This document shows positions 24,637-33,168 of a DNA stretch of 64,000 nucleotides, in pieces. Within the stretch, counting starts at the first letter, position 1. Every line of letters begins with the position of its first letter. The notes under the pieces were generated by a model, which had not been told where the DNA came from, ran no database searches, and saw only the letters and a program-made list of their open reading frames with translations. The position numbers were made by a program, and so were the translations under genes. Location of the stretch: NCBI RefSeq assembly GCF_913062725.1, contig NZ_CAJXWY010000017.1, positions 1-64,000 on the forward strand. Direction: 5' to 3'. Source of the DNA: an uncultured Thiohalocapsa sp. (GTDB lineage Bacteria; Pseudomonadota; Gammaproteobacteria; Chromatiales; Chromatiaceae).

Positions 24637-25500
24637 ATGGCTGAAGAAGCATCGATCCAAGACATCGCCAACCTCGGCTCCCTGTCGACGGGAACGATCG
24701 ACGCCTACATCGCGAGCGCCTACCAGATTCCTGTGCTCACGCAGGAAGAAGAGCGCAGTCTGGCGCTGCGGCTGCGTGATCACGGCGACATGATGGCGGC
24801 GCGGCGCCTTGTGCTCTCGCACCTGCGCTTCGTCATTCGCATCGCCCGCGGCTACCTGGGCTACGGGCTGCCGCTGCCGGACCTGATCCAAGAGGGCACC
24901 GTTGGCCTGATGAAGGCCGTGCGCCGCTTCGAGCCGGACGTGGGTGTGCGCCTGGTCTCGTTCGCAGTGCACTGGATTCGCGCCGAAATCCACGAATACA
25001 TCCTGCGCAACTGGCGCATCGTGAAGGTCGCCACCACCAAGGCCCAGCGCAAGCTGTTTTTCAACCTGCGCAGCGCGAAGAAGCGTCTCGGCTGGTTCTC
25101 CAAGGAAGAAGTGGAAGGCGTGGCGGCAGACCTCGGCGTCAAGCCGGAGACCGTGCTCGAGATGGAGTCACGCCTGGCGAGCCACGATCTGGCCTTTGAC
25201 GGCCACGACGATGACGACGACGAGGGCCCCTCCGCCCCGGCCACCTACCTGCCGGATATGCGCATGGAGCCCGCCGCCAACCTGGAGCGCGAAGATAACG
25301 ACGCCCATCAGCGCGAGCGCCTGTTCGCGGCGCTGGAGGGGCTGGACGAGCGCAGCAAGACGATCCTGCGCGAGCGCTGGCTCACCGAAAAGAAGCAGAC
25401 GCTGCACGAGCTCGCCCAGCAGTTCGGCGTCTCCGCGGAGCGCATCCGCCAGATCGAGAAGAACGCGATGAACAAGCTGCGCGTGCAGCTCGAGATGTAA
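24637..25500 (+). CDS. rpoH: RNA polymerase heat-shock sigma factor RpoH (sigma-32)
   Basis: A 287-aa sigma factor. Region 2 includes [33 protein letters not shown]-type core-binding sequence and [22 protein letters not shown]. The RpoH box follows as [20 protein letters not shown], which separates it from RpoD and RpoS. Region 4 has [17 protein letters not shown] and the helix-turn-helix [18 protein letters not shown]. Full length for the family. It is monocistronic, with its own promoter and an intrinsic terminator. The usual ftsEX neighbours are absent. Confidence 0.97.
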   Translation: MAEEASIQDIANLGSLSTGTIDAYIASAYQIPVLTQEEERSLALRLRDHGDMMAARRLVLSHLRFVIRIARGYLGYGLPLPDLIQEGTVGLMKAVRRFEPDVGVRLVSFAVHWIRAEIHEYILRNWRIVKVATTKAQRKLFFNLRSAKKRLGWFSKEEVEGVAADLGVKPETVLEMESRLASHDLAFDGHDDDDDEGPSAPATYLPDMRMEPAANLEREDNDAHQRERLFAALEGLDERSKTILRERWLTEKKQTLHELAQQFGVSAERIRQIEKNAMNKLRVQLEM

Positions 25501-25536
25501 GCGCGCACGCCGGGCCCAAGCCTGGCATGGTCCCCC

Positions 25537-25563
25537 AAAGCCCGCCGTATGGCGGGCTTTTTT
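25537..25563 (+). terminator. Rho-independent terminator of rpoH
   Basis: AAAGCCCGCC and GGCGGGCTTT flank a GTAT tetraloop, giving a perfect 10-bp stem followed by a run of Ts (TTTTTT including the stem end). It lies 37 bp after the rpoH stop codon. Confidence 0.9.
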
Positions 25564-25710
25564 GTGCTGCGCCCCGCGCGTCTGCAGCGCGGCACCATCC
25601 GCTTGCGTTCATGCGTCGATACTGGCGCAATACGCGGCCGTCGGACGCCGTCGCGTCGCGCCGCCGCCGTGCCTCGTCGTCCCCACCGATAACGGAATCC
25701 AGCCACCATC

Positions 25711-27243
25711 ATGCATGCCTCCCTGCGCACCGCCGTTTTGGGCCCAGCCCTGCTCGCCGCCGCCCTGCTGCCGCAGATCGCCGTTGCGGACATCCCCGCC
25801 GCGCCGGTGATGACCTTGTACAAGTTCAACGGACCGCTGACGGTACCCACCTACCGCATCGGCGCCGACGGACCGGGGCCAAGGGCCGGCAGCCTCACCC
25901 AGGGCACCGCCGTGATCCCCTGCCTGGTGGTGCGCAACGGACGGGCGCTGACGGACGCCCAGGGCACGCCCTATGTGGGCTTCGAGATCGTCGTGGATGC
26001 GTCCCGGGCGTCGGGACAATCCGCCACCCGCGACTTCGAGCGCGCACTCGCCGCGCAACAGCGCAAGCGGGTGCCCAATCACCATTGCGGGCCGAACGTA
26101 AGCCGGGTGGTCAGTGTGCGGGATCTCTATCAGCTGGAGAAGTCACCCTTCTTCGACCCGCCGGGCCGCGGCGATCCGAAAGCCGCCGAGCGCGCCGGCG
26201 GGAGCACGCTGGACAAGATCGTCCGCAGTTTCCACAACTCGCCCCAGTGCGCATCGGTGAATGGGCGCATGACCGACCGTCGCGCCAAGCTCGCATCGGC
26301 CTGGGACAGCTTCATCGCCCGCAACAGCGGCAAGTGGGACGACACCACCCTCGCCCGCGCCAAGCACCTGGATTACGCCATGCGCACCGCCATCTTCGAG
26401 GGCCACCTCGACCGCGGCTGCTCGGCCTACGGCGCCTGCGAGCGCAATACCGTGGTGCTCTCCATTCGCAACCGTGCCGTGGGCCAATGCCTCAGCCGCC
26501 AGGGCTGTCGCTTCCCGGGCGATTTCCAGGGCGTCGCCTCCGACGTGTCCCAGTACAACATCTGGGACGCCTACCTCACCATGATCTCCGGACTCACCGC
26601 CTGTTACCTGCGCACGGATTTGGCGCATCAGGACTTCTACGACCGCGTCCAGGCCATGTACACCCAGAGCGTTGGCGATGCCGAGCGGATCCTCTATGGC
26701 GGTGACGCGGCGCTGCGGGACCTGTTCCCCGGCAATACCCTGTCGGATCTCACGCAGATGCGCCACTACTACCACCCGCCGGCCATGGGCAAGTGCTTCC
26801 CGCAACATGATCGTATCGAGTACATGTCCGGCGCCGTCGCCGAGAACGGCCCGGACCATGCCCTGATCGCCAACACCCGCATCCAGGTGGGTGATCGCGT
26901 CGGCGGGGGTTATCGCTTCAAGGAGCTCCGTTTCGAGATGACGGACCGGGGCGACGACATCCGCATCGAGGACAACTATCCAGGCTTTATCGTCGACGAC
27001 CGCAAGGTCCAGCTCCGCGGCGGCGGCGGTTGCACGCCCTACGGCGTCTCGCCGGGCTGCCGCTTCAGCAACGTGGGACGTTGGCGGCGAACGCCCCACT
27101 GGCTGAGCGCCGGCCAACCGGTGGCCCTCAACTGCCGCATCGAGAGCCAGGGCGAGTCCTGCCGCAACGCCGCACGCACACGTTCGGTCAGCGTCGGTGG
27201 CGCCTGCGACGTGGACATGATGCCCGTCAGCGGCGTGCATTGA
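25711..27243 (+). CDS. Cysteine-rich exported protein of unknown function
   Basis: A 510-aa product with a signal peptide (MHASLRTAVLGPALLAAALL, cleavage near AVA-D). The mature protein has many cysteines, several in close pairs (GCSAYGACERN, QCLSRQGCRFPG, GGGGCTPYGVSPGCRFS, NCRIESQGESCRN), implying periplasmic disulfides. The centre is helical, with ARAKHLDYAMRTAIFEGHLD and YNIWDAYLTMISGLTACYL. The C-terminal part looks beta-rich. No known catalytic motif is visible and I do not recognise the family. It follows the rpoH terminator, so it is probably its own transcription unit. Confidence 0.7.
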   Translation: MHASLRTAVLGPALLAAALLPQIAVADIPAAPVMTLYKFNGPLTVPTYRIGADGPGPRAGSLTQGTAVIPCLVVRNGRALTDAQGTPYVGFEIVVDASRASGQSATRDFERALAAQQRKRVPNHHCGPNVSRVVSVRDLYQLEKSPFFDPPGRGDPKAAERAGGSTLDKIVRSFHNSPQCASVNGRMTDRRAKLASAWDSFIARNSGKWDDTTLARAKHLDYAMRTAIFEGHLDRGCSAYGACERNTVVLSIRNRAVGQCLSRQGCRFPGDFQGVASDVSQYNIWDAYLTMISGLTACYLRTDLAHQDFYDRVQAMYTQSVGDAERILYGGDAALRDLFPGNTLSDLTQMRHYYHPPAMGKCFPQHDRIEYMSGAVAENGPDHALIANTRIQVGDRVGGGYRFKELRFEMTDRGDDIRIEDNYPGFIVDDRKVQLRGGGGCTPYGVSPGCRFSNVGRWRRTPHWLSAGQPVALNCRIESQGESCRNAARTRSVSVGGACDVDMMPVSGVH

Positions 27244-27449
27244 GCGTCCCGCAACATCCCGTGCGGCCCACGCAGGCCGCAGACCCGAGACACTGCCCCG
27301 CGGCGGATGTGACCCGCCGCATGCGTACCGGGCTCGATCGTGCACCTAATCCATACCGCCACCCGAACCGTGTCGGTTCCATGCCCCACGACAATGAATT
27401 CCCTGATTTGCCTCGCTAGTCTTACCAACTCCACTTCAACCCAAGCGGG

Positions 27450-28523
27450 ATGCGAGCCAAGACTATGCGAAGCAAGCCACGATCTATCATCGCCGCAGGC
27501 GCACTGCTGCCCATCCTTCTGACCGCCGCCGGCGTCCAGGCCGATGACGCAGCGCTGCGCGAAAAGGCCAAGTCCGTCGGCCTCGAGCCCGTCCCCTACG
27601 GCCTGCAGACGGTGAAGGACAATCCGGTGACCCGCGAGAAGATCGACCTGGGGCGTATGCTGTTCTTCGACCCGCGGCTGTCGGCCTCCGGCGTCATCTC
27701 CTGTAACACATGCCACAACCTCGGCACCGGCGGCGACGATAACCTGCCCACCTCCGTCGGCCACGGCTGGCAGAAAGGCCCGCGCAACTCGCCGACGGTG
27801 CTGAACGCCGTGTTCAACGCCGCCCAGTTCTGGGATGGTCGCGCCGAAGACCTGAAGGAGCAGGCCAAGGGCCCGATCCAGGCGGGCGTCGAGATGGCCA
27901 ACGACCCCGAGCAGGTGGTGGTCACGCTCAACAGCATGCCCGAGTATGTGGAGCGCTTCACCCGCGCCTTCCCCGGCGAGGACGAGCCGGTGAGCTTCGA
28001 CAACATGGCCAAGGCCATCGAGGCCTTCGAGGTTACCCTGGTGACGCCCAACGCGCCCTTCGATCAATTCCTCGAAGGCAATGACGGCGCCCTTACCGAC
28101 GCCCAGAAGGAAGGCCTGGAGCTGTTCATCAGCAAGGGCTGCACCGCCTGCCACTCGGGCATCAACCTCGGTGGCCAGTCATACTATCCGTTCGGCCTGA
28201 TCAAGCGTCCCGGCGCCGAGATCCTGCCGCCGGAGGACAAGGGCCGCTACCGGGTCACCAAGACGGCGTCGGATGAATACGTCTTCCGCGCCGCGCCCCT
28301 GCGCAACATCGCCATCACGGCGCCCTACTTCCATTCCGGCGAGATCTGGGACCTGGAGCAGGCCGTGGCGGTGATGGGCACGGCACAACTCGGGGCCAAG
28401 CTCACCGATGAGGAGGTCACCAGCATCACTGGGTTCCTCGAGACCCTCACCGGCGAGCAGCCCGACGTGGTCTATCCAGCACTGCCGGTGGAAACCGAAG
28501 CAACGCCGAAGCCGAAGCTCTGA
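27450..28523 (+). CDS. ccpA: Di-heme cytochrome c peroxidase
   Basis: A 357-aa periplasmic enzyme of the CcpA/MauG family that reduces hydrogen peroxide with electrons from cytochrome c. A signal peptide ([18 protein letters not shown], cleavage near VQA) precedes the domain. Heme sites are CNTCH (C85-H89) and CTACH (C231-H235); [20 protein letters not shown] is the conserved peroxidatic region, and AVAVMGTAQ may supply the distal Met. ATGs at 27450 and 27465 both keep the signal peptide; neither has a strong ribosome binding site. It is well separated from the nif genes downstream. Confidence 0.92.
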   Translation: MRAKTMRSKPRSIIAAGALLPILLTAAGVQADDAALREKAKSVGLEPVPYGLQTVKDNPVTREKIDLGRMLFFDPRLSASGVISCNTCHNLGTGGDDNLPTSVGHGWQKGPRNSPTVLNAVFNAAQFWDGRAEDLKEQAKGPIQAGVEMANDPEQVVVTLNSMPEYVERFTRAFPGEDEPVSFDNMAKAIEAFEVTLVTPNAPFDQFLEGNDGALTDAQKEGLELFISKGCTACHSGINLGGQSYYPFGLIKRPGAEILPPEDKGRYRVTKTASDEYVFRAAPLRNIAITAPYFHSGEIWDLEQAVAVMGTAQLGAKLTDEEVTSITGFLETLTGEQPDVVYPALPVETEATPKPKL

Positions 28524-28722
28524 GCGTGTTGTCGCGTCCCAGGCGCCGGCGCCTGGGGCGCGCCCCCCAGTACATCCCACCACCCCAGCGCCCCCCCCCA
28601 GCGCTCCCCCTGGCGACAGTCCCGACGCGGCACAGCCATGCCGCGGCACCGCATGCTTGCGAGCGCGACGGCGATGCCCGCGCTGCCTTCGCGTCCCGCT
28701 TGCGACGCTGCGCGACCCCGCC

Positions 28723-28738
28723 TGTCGTATTCCACACA
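28723..28738 (+). promoter_or_regulatory. Probable NifA upstream activator sequence
   Basis: TGT-CGTATTCCAC-ACA matches the NifA consensus TGT-N10-ACA exactly. Its centre is about 100 bp upstream of the transcription start implied by the sigma-54 element at 28808-28823, the usual distance for enhancer-type activation. Confidence 0.65.
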
Positions 28739-28777
28739 CTGCGCAAGCGCCGGAACTGCTCATCAGAAAGTCCTTTA

Positions 28778-28790
28778 TTTCAATAGGTTC
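28778..28790 (+). promoter_or_regulatory. Possible IHF site between NifA site and promoter
   Basis: TTTCAATAGGTTC agrees with WATCAANNNNTTR at all but two positions and lies in the AT-richest part of the region, between activator site and promoter, where IHF bends DNA in nif promoters. Weak evidence on its own. Confidence 0.3.
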
Positions 28791-28807
28791 TGGTGAAAAT
28801 CCCATGT

Positions 28808-28823
28808 TGGCTCGATGTTTGCT
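28808..28823 (+). promoter_or_regulatory. Sigma-54 promoter of nifUS
   Basis: TGGCTCGATGTTTGCT matches the -24/-12 consensus TGGCACGRNNNTTGCW with a single mismatch (T for A) and exact 10-nt spacing between GG and GC. It predicts a start near 28834 and a leader of about 120 nt before the nifU ATG. Confidence 0.8.
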
Positions 28824-28953
28824 TATCACCTGCATCGTGAGCTTTGTCAATCCAACCGGCCCGGACATCCGCCAAGGCCAAGAAGGTCCGGCCAGTCTCC
28901 TCGTAGAGCCAACCGCATCCAGTCTGCCCAACCTCGCCAACCGGAGCCGAGCC

Positions 28954-29850
28954 ATGTGGGATTATTCCGAGACCGTCAAAGAGCATTTCTTCAACCCGCG
29001 TAACGCCGGCGCCGTCGCCGATGCCAATGCCATCGGAGAAGTGGGCTCCCTGTCCTGCGGCGACGCCCTGCGCCTGACGCTCAAAGTCGATCCGGCGACG
29101 GACACCATCCAGGCGGCCGGCTTCCAGACCTTTGGCTGCGGCTCCGCCATCGCCTCCAGCTCCGCACTGACGGAGCTGATCAAGGGCATGACCCTGGACC
29201 AGGCCCTACATGTCAGCAACCAGGACATCGCCGACTTCCTGGAAGGCCTGCCGCCCGAGAAGATGCACTGCTCGGTAATGGGCCGCGAGGCGCTGCAGGC
29301 CGCCGTGGCCAATTACCGCGGCGAGGTCTGGCAGGACGACCACGAGGAAGGCGCACTGGTGTGCAAATGCTTCGCCGTGGACGCGGTGCTGATCGAGGAG
29401 ACCATTCGCGCCAACGGTCTCAGCAGCGTGGAAGCGGTGACGCACTACACCAAGGCCGGCGGCGGCTGCTCCGCCTGCCACGAGGGTATCGAAGAGATCC
29501 TGACCCGCGTGCTCGCCGAGCAGGGCAAGACCTTTGACCCGGCAGCGGCGCCGCCGCCCGCCGACAAGTCCGGGTCTGCGGGCGCCAGGTTGGGCACTCT
29601 CGCCCGCATCCGGCGCATCGAGCACGCCATCGAGGCGATCCGGCCGAACCTGCAGCGCGACCACGGCGATGTGGAGCTCGTGGACATCGACGGCAAGAAC
29701 GTCTTCGTCAACATGACCGGCGCCTGCGCCGGCTGCCAGATGGCAACCACCACACTCGAAGGCATCCAGCAGCGCATCGTCGAGGATCTAGGCGAGTTCG
29801 TGCGCGTACTGCCCGCGCAGGCGATGCCTCAAACAACCAATAACCAATAA
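28954..29850 (+). CDS. nifU: Fe-S cluster scaffold NifU (three-domain form)
   Basis: A 298-aa scaffold for assembling Fe-S clusters for nitrogenase. The IscU-like domain has Cys 35, 62 and 106 with D37. The central BFD-like [2Fe-2S] domain has CKC at 137/139 and CSAC at 172/175. The C-terminal Nfu domain has CAGC at 258/261. As I recall, the first seven cysteine positions equal those of Azotobacter NifU. The ATG at 28954 ([17 protein letters not shown]) is the family start. nifS follows 86 bp later. Sigma-54/NifA control is indicated upstream. Confidence 0.95.
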   Translation: MWDYSETVKEHFFNPRNAGAVADANAIGEVGSLSCGDALRLTLKVDPATDTIQAAGFQTFGCGSAIASSSALTELIKGMTLDQALHVSNQDIADFLEGLPPEKMHCSVMGREALQAAVANYRGEVWQDDHEEGALVCKCFAVDAVLIEETIRANGLSSVEAVTHYTKAGGGCSACHEGIEEILTRVLAEQGKTFDPAAAPPPADKSGSAGARLGTLARIRRIEHAIEAIRPNLQRDHGDVELVDIDGKNVFVNMTGACAGCQMATTTLEGIQQRIVEDLGEFVRVLPAQAMPQTTNNQ

Positions 29851-29936
29851 CCAATCACAAGCAACGACCAAGCGCCTTGCCAACGGCCCACGCCTGCCCC
29901 CGCCCCTTGCCCCATCGCACGCCCGGAGCGCCCACC

Positions 29937-31163
29937 ATGACACAGGCCCCAGCAGGAATTTATCTCGACAACAACGCCACCACCATGGTGGCACCCGAGG
30001 TCGTGGAGGCCATGCTGCCCTACTTCACCGAGCAGTTTGGCAATCCCTCGTCCATGCATCAGTTCGGCGACCGCGTGGGACGTGCACTCAAGACCGCCCG
30101 CCAGCAAGTGCAGGCGCTGCTGGGTGCCGCGCTGGATTCGGAAATCGTGTTCACCTCCTGTGGCACCGAGTCCGACGCCACCGCCATCCTCTCCGCCCTC
30201 AAGGCCCAGCCGGAGCGCCGCGAGATCATCACCACCGTGGTGGAGCATCCGGCGGTGCTGAGCCTGTGCGAGCACCTGGAGAAGGAGGGCTACACCGTCC
30301 ACTATCTGCGCGTGGACCGCAAAGGCCGCCTCGACATGCAGCAGTACCTGGACGCGCTGTCCAGCAAGGTCGCCATCGTCTCGGTGATGTGGGCCAACAA
30401 CGAGACCGGCACCCTGTTTCCGGTCGAGGAGATGGCCGAGCTGGCCCGCTCCGCCGGCGTCATGTTCCACACCGATGCCGTACAAGTGGTCGGTAAGATA
30501 CCAATCGACCTCAAGCGCAGCGCCATCGACATGCTGTCACTCTCCGGGCACAAGCTGCATGCGCCCAAGGGCATTGGCGTGCTGTATCTCCGCCGCGGCA
30601 CGCGCTTCCGGCCGCTGCTGCGCGGCGGCCACCAGGAGCGTGGCCGGCGCGCCGGCACCGAGAACAGCGCTTCCATCGTCGCCCTCGGCAAGGCCTGCGA
30701 GCTCGCTCTGGCCCACATGGACGCGGAAAAAACCCAGGTCCGCATGCTCCGCGACCGCCTGGAGCGTGGCATCCTGGCGCAGGTGCCGAACGCGTTCGTC
30801 ACCGGTGACCCGTCCAACCGGCTCCCCAACACCTGCAATATCGCCTTCGAGTACATCGAGGGCGAGGCGATTTTGCTGCTCTTGAACAAGGCCGGCATCG
30901 CGGCCTCGTCGGGCTCGGCCTGCACCTCGGGCTCCCTGGAGCCGAGCCACGTCATGCGCGCCATGGACATCCCGTTCACCGCCGCCCACGGCACCACCCG
31001 CTTCTCCCTCTCGCGCTACAACACCGTGGCGGACATCGACCGGGTCATCGCCGCCGTGCCGCCCATCGTCGCGCAGTTGCGCAGGCTCTCGCCCTATTGG
31101 GATGCCAGCGCCGGTGCGCCCCTCGCCGAGCCGGAAACCGCCTTTCAGCCGGCCTATGCCTGA
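29937..31163 (+). CDS. nifS: Cysteine desulfurase NifS
   Basis: A 408-aa PLP enzyme delivering sulfur from cysteine to NifU. Starts IYLDNNATTMVAPEVVEAM; H104 in VVEHPAV stacks on PLP; SLSGHKLHAPKG holds the Schiff-base lysine K206; SSGSACTSGSLEPSHVM holds the active-site C329. The preference for NifS over IscS rests on linkage to three-domain NifU and the short loop around the active cysteine. The ATG at 29937 begins the conserved N-terminus. Its 3' end faces the urea transporter operon. Confidence 0.95.
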   Translation: MTQAPAGIYLDNNATTMVAPEVVEAMLPYFTEQFGNPSSMHQFGDRVGRALKTARQQVQALLGAALDSEIVFTSCGTESDATAILSALKAQPERREIITTVVEHPAVLSLCEHLEKEGYTVHYLRVDRKGRLDMQQYLDALSSKVAIVSVMWANNETGTLFPVEEMAELARSAGVMFHTDAVQVVGKIPIDLKRSAIDMLSLSGHKLHAPKGIGVLYLRRGTRFRPLLRGGHQERGRRAGTENSASIVALGKACELALAHMDAEKTQVRMLRDRLERGILAQVPNAFVTGDPSNRLPNTCNIAFEYIEGEAILLLLNKAGIAASSGSACTSGSLEPSHVMRAMDIPFTAAHGTTRFSLSRYNTVADIDRVIAAVPPIVAQLRRLSPYWDASAGAPLAEPETAFQPAYA

Positions 31164-31256
31164 GGCGCCAGCGGAGCCTCGGCCCGGGGCGTAGAGCGCA
31201 CCACGGCTTGCCCGCGGCGCCGGAGTGCGCCGTTGGGTCCGCCGCAGGCGACGCCG

Positions 31257-31970
31257 TCAAACGGTCAGGTACTGCTTCACCAGCGCTTCGCTCAGCTCCG
31301 GCATCGGGCCCGTGGCCATGAGTCGGCCGCGGTCGAGGATGATGAAGCGGTCGGCGACGCGCCTGGCGAAGGGCAGTTTCTGCTCCACCAGCAGCACCGT
31401 GAGGCCGAGGTCGTCGATGAGGCGACGGATGATGTCGCCGATCTCGTGCACGATGTTGGGCTGGATGCCCTCGGTGGGCTCGTCCAGGATCAGGAGCTTC
31501 GGGTCGATCACCAGCGCACGGCCAATGGCGAGCTGTTGCTGCTGACCACCGGAGAGGTCGCCACCACGGCGGCGCAGCATGTCTTTGAGCACCGGAAACA
31601 GCTCGAAGATGTAACCGGGAACCTCGCGTTTGCCGTCGGCGCGTGCCGGCAGGCCGATTTCCAGATTCTCCTGCACCGTCAGCAGCGGAAAGATCTGGCG
31701 TCCCTGGGGGACATAACCGATGCCGAGCTCGGCGCGGCGCTCGGCCGCCTGCCGGGCGATATCGCGGCCCTGGAATTGCAGAGCGCCCGAGCGCAGCGGG
31801 AGCAAGCCCATGATGCACTGCATCAGCGTGGTCTTGCCAACGCCGTTGCGGCCCATGACACAACTGCACTGCCCCGTCGGCACCTCGAGCTCCAGATCCC
31901 AGAGGGTGTGGCTTTCGCCGTAGTACTGGTTGAGGTTTGCGATAGAAAGCACGGCGTCTGGACTACTCAC
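31257..31970 (-). CDS. urtE: Urea ABC transporter ATP-binding protein UrtE
   Basis: A 237-aa ATPase subunit of the urea importer. Walker A is MGRNGVGKTT, signature LSGGQQQQLAIGRAL, Walker B LLILDEPTEGIQ, and SIANLNQYYGESHTLWDLEL is the UrtE/LivF-type start. It begins with GTG at 31970, overlapping the end of urtD by 8 bp, and is last in the operon. The extra Q in QQQQ and the phrase EPTEGIQPNIV favour UrtE over LivF. Confidence 0.94.
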   Translation of the reverse strand: MSSPDAVLSIANLNQYYGESHTLWDLELEVPTGQCSCVMGRNGVGKTTLMQCIMGLLPLRSGALQFQGRDIARQAAERRAELGIGYVPQGRQIFPLLTVQENLEIGLPARADGKREVPGYIFELFPVLKDMLRRRGGDLSGGQQQQLAIGRALVIDPKLLILDEPTEGIQPNIVHEIGDIIRRLIDDLGLTVLLVEQKLPFARRVADRFIILDRGRLMATGPMPELSEALVKQYLTV

Positions 31971-32862
31971 CGAGATAGACCTCCACCACGCGCGGGTCGT
32001 TTTGCACCTGCTCCATGCTGCCTTCGGCGAGCACGCTGCCCTGGTGCAAGACCGTGACGCGCCGGGCGATGGAGCGCACGAAGTCCATATCGTGCTCGAC
32101 CACCACCACCGAGTGCTTGCCCTGCAGTGACAGCAGCAGTTCCGCGGTGCGGTCCATCTCCTGGTGGGTCATGCCGGCGACGGGCTCGTCGACGAGCAGC
32201 AGCAGGGGGTCTTGCATCAGCAGCATGCCGATCTCCAGCCACTGTTTCTGGCCGTGGGATAAGCTGCCCGCTTCCCGGCGGGCGTACTCCCCGAGACCGA
32301 TGGTCTCGAGGACTTCGTCGATGCGATCGCGCTGCGTGGCGGTGAGCTTCGCCAACAGGGTCGAGAAGACGCGCTTGTCGGCGGCCATCGCCAGCTCAAG
32401 ATTCTCGAACACGGTGTGATGCTCGAACACCGTGGGCTTTTGGAACTTGCGCCCGATGCCGATCTGGGCGATTTCGGGCTCGGAAAGCCGCAGCAGATCG
32501 ATCTTTTGCCCGAAGTAGACACTGCCGGCGTCGGGCCGCGTCTTGCCGGTGATGATGTCCATCATCGTCGTCTTGCCGGCGCCGTTGGCACCGATCACGC
32601 AGCGCAGCTCGCCGGCATCCACATAGAAGTTCAGGTGGTTGATGGCCTTGAAGCCGTCGAAGCTGACGCTGAGATCCTCGATGTAGAGAATCGGGCCATG
32701 ACTCACATCCAGTTCCAGGTCCTGGGTCTTGACCATGAACTCGAAGGTCTGGTCCCGGCGCATGCTCTCCTTGAACTGGAGCCAGGCCTGGCGCTGGGCG
32801 CTGAAGTCGAAGGCGCGCTCCCGCCGCAGCAGGTCGCGCCCGTTGTCCACCACCGGGCTCAA
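31963..32862 (-). CDS. urtD: Urea ABC transporter ATP-binding protein UrtD with N-terminal extension
   Basis: A 299-aa ATPase subunit. Walker A is IGANGAGKTT, signature LSHGQKQWLEIG, Walker B LLLLVDEPVAGM. The ABC domain starts near ILYIEDLSVSFDGFKAINHLNFY; about 55 residues precede it (GRDLLRRERAFDFSAQRQAW) that are not part of the ABC fold. I chose the TTG at 32862 because AGGAGG lies 7 nt upstream; a TTG at 32868 would leave only 2 nt, and a GTG at 32853 is possible. The extension is duplicated in the small ORF directly upstream. Confidence 0.92.
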   Translation of the reverse strand: MSPVVDNGRDLLRRERAFDFSAQRQAWLQFKESMRRDQTFEFMVKTQDLELDVSHGPILYIEDLSVSFDGFKAINHLNFYVDAGELRCVIGANGAGKTTMMDIITGKTRPDAGSVYFGQKIDLLRLSEPEIAQIGIGRKFQKPTVFEHHTVFENLELAMAADKRVFSTLLAKLTATQRDRIDEVLETIGLGEYARREAGSLSHGQKQWLEIGMLLMQDPLLLLVDEPVAGMTHQEMDRTAELLLSLQGKHSVVVVEHDMDFVRSIARRVTVLHQGSVLAEGSMEQVQNDPRVVEVYLGE

Positions 32863-32864
32863 GC

Positions 32865-33026
32865 TCAACCCTCCTGCCTCTGACCCTTCGCCTTGACCAC
32901 GAAGGCGAACTGACGGTCTCGGCGAATAGAGTCCCTGAATTGGCGCCAGGTCTGACGCCGCCCCCTGAAATCGAACGCGCGATCCCGACGCAGCAGATCC
33001 CGCGGCTCCTCTTTATGCATGTTCAT
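32865..33026 (-). CDS. Small ORF duplicating the UrtD N-terminal extension
   Basis: This 53-codon frame starts ATG at 33026 behind GGAGGGG and ends 2 nt before the preferred urtD start. Its product contains EEPRDLLRRDRAFDFRGRRQ and WRQFRDSIRRDRQFAFVVKA. Aligned by eye with UrtD residues (RDLLRRERAFDFSAQRQAW, QFKESMRRDQTFEFMVK), about 24 of 37 positions are identical with no gap, and most differences are conservative. It is very basic and predicted helical. Similarity at protein level with diverged codons suggests selection, so it is probably translated. It sits between urtC and urtD in the operon. Function unknown. Confidence 0.7.
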   Translation of the reverse strand: MNMHKEEPRDLLRRDRAFDFRGRRQTWRQFRDSIRRDRQFAFVVKAKGQRQEG

Positions 33027-33168
33027 GCCATCCCCTCCGTCTTCAGGGCTTTCGCCTGCGCTGTCGATTAAAACGGCCGATTACAACTGTCGGTGCCGGC
33101 GTGGACACGGGACCACCTGAGGCTACGATCCCGACGCCGCCGCCCGCACGGTCTAACATGTCTGGTGC

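Larger units (their letters stand above)
28524..28953 (+). other. Regulatory region upstream of nifU
   Basis: This 430-bp gap contains, in order, a C-rich low-complexity tract near 28590-28610, a TGT-N10-ACA element, an AT-richer stretch and a -24/-12 promoter (separate entries). The nifU frame stays open upstream here, but that peptide is Pro/Arg-rich and lacks family similarity. Confidence 0.6.

Noticed and set aside
28408-28953. 182-codon upstream extension of NifU
   Set aside because: NifU starts [13 protein letters not shown]; the extension crosses the peroxidase 3' end and the sigma-54 promoter.
28801-28953. Small [22 protein letters not shown] before nifU
   Set aside because: It has a hydrophobic start but overlaps the -12 promoter element and leader, shares the nifU frame, and has no ribosome binding site.
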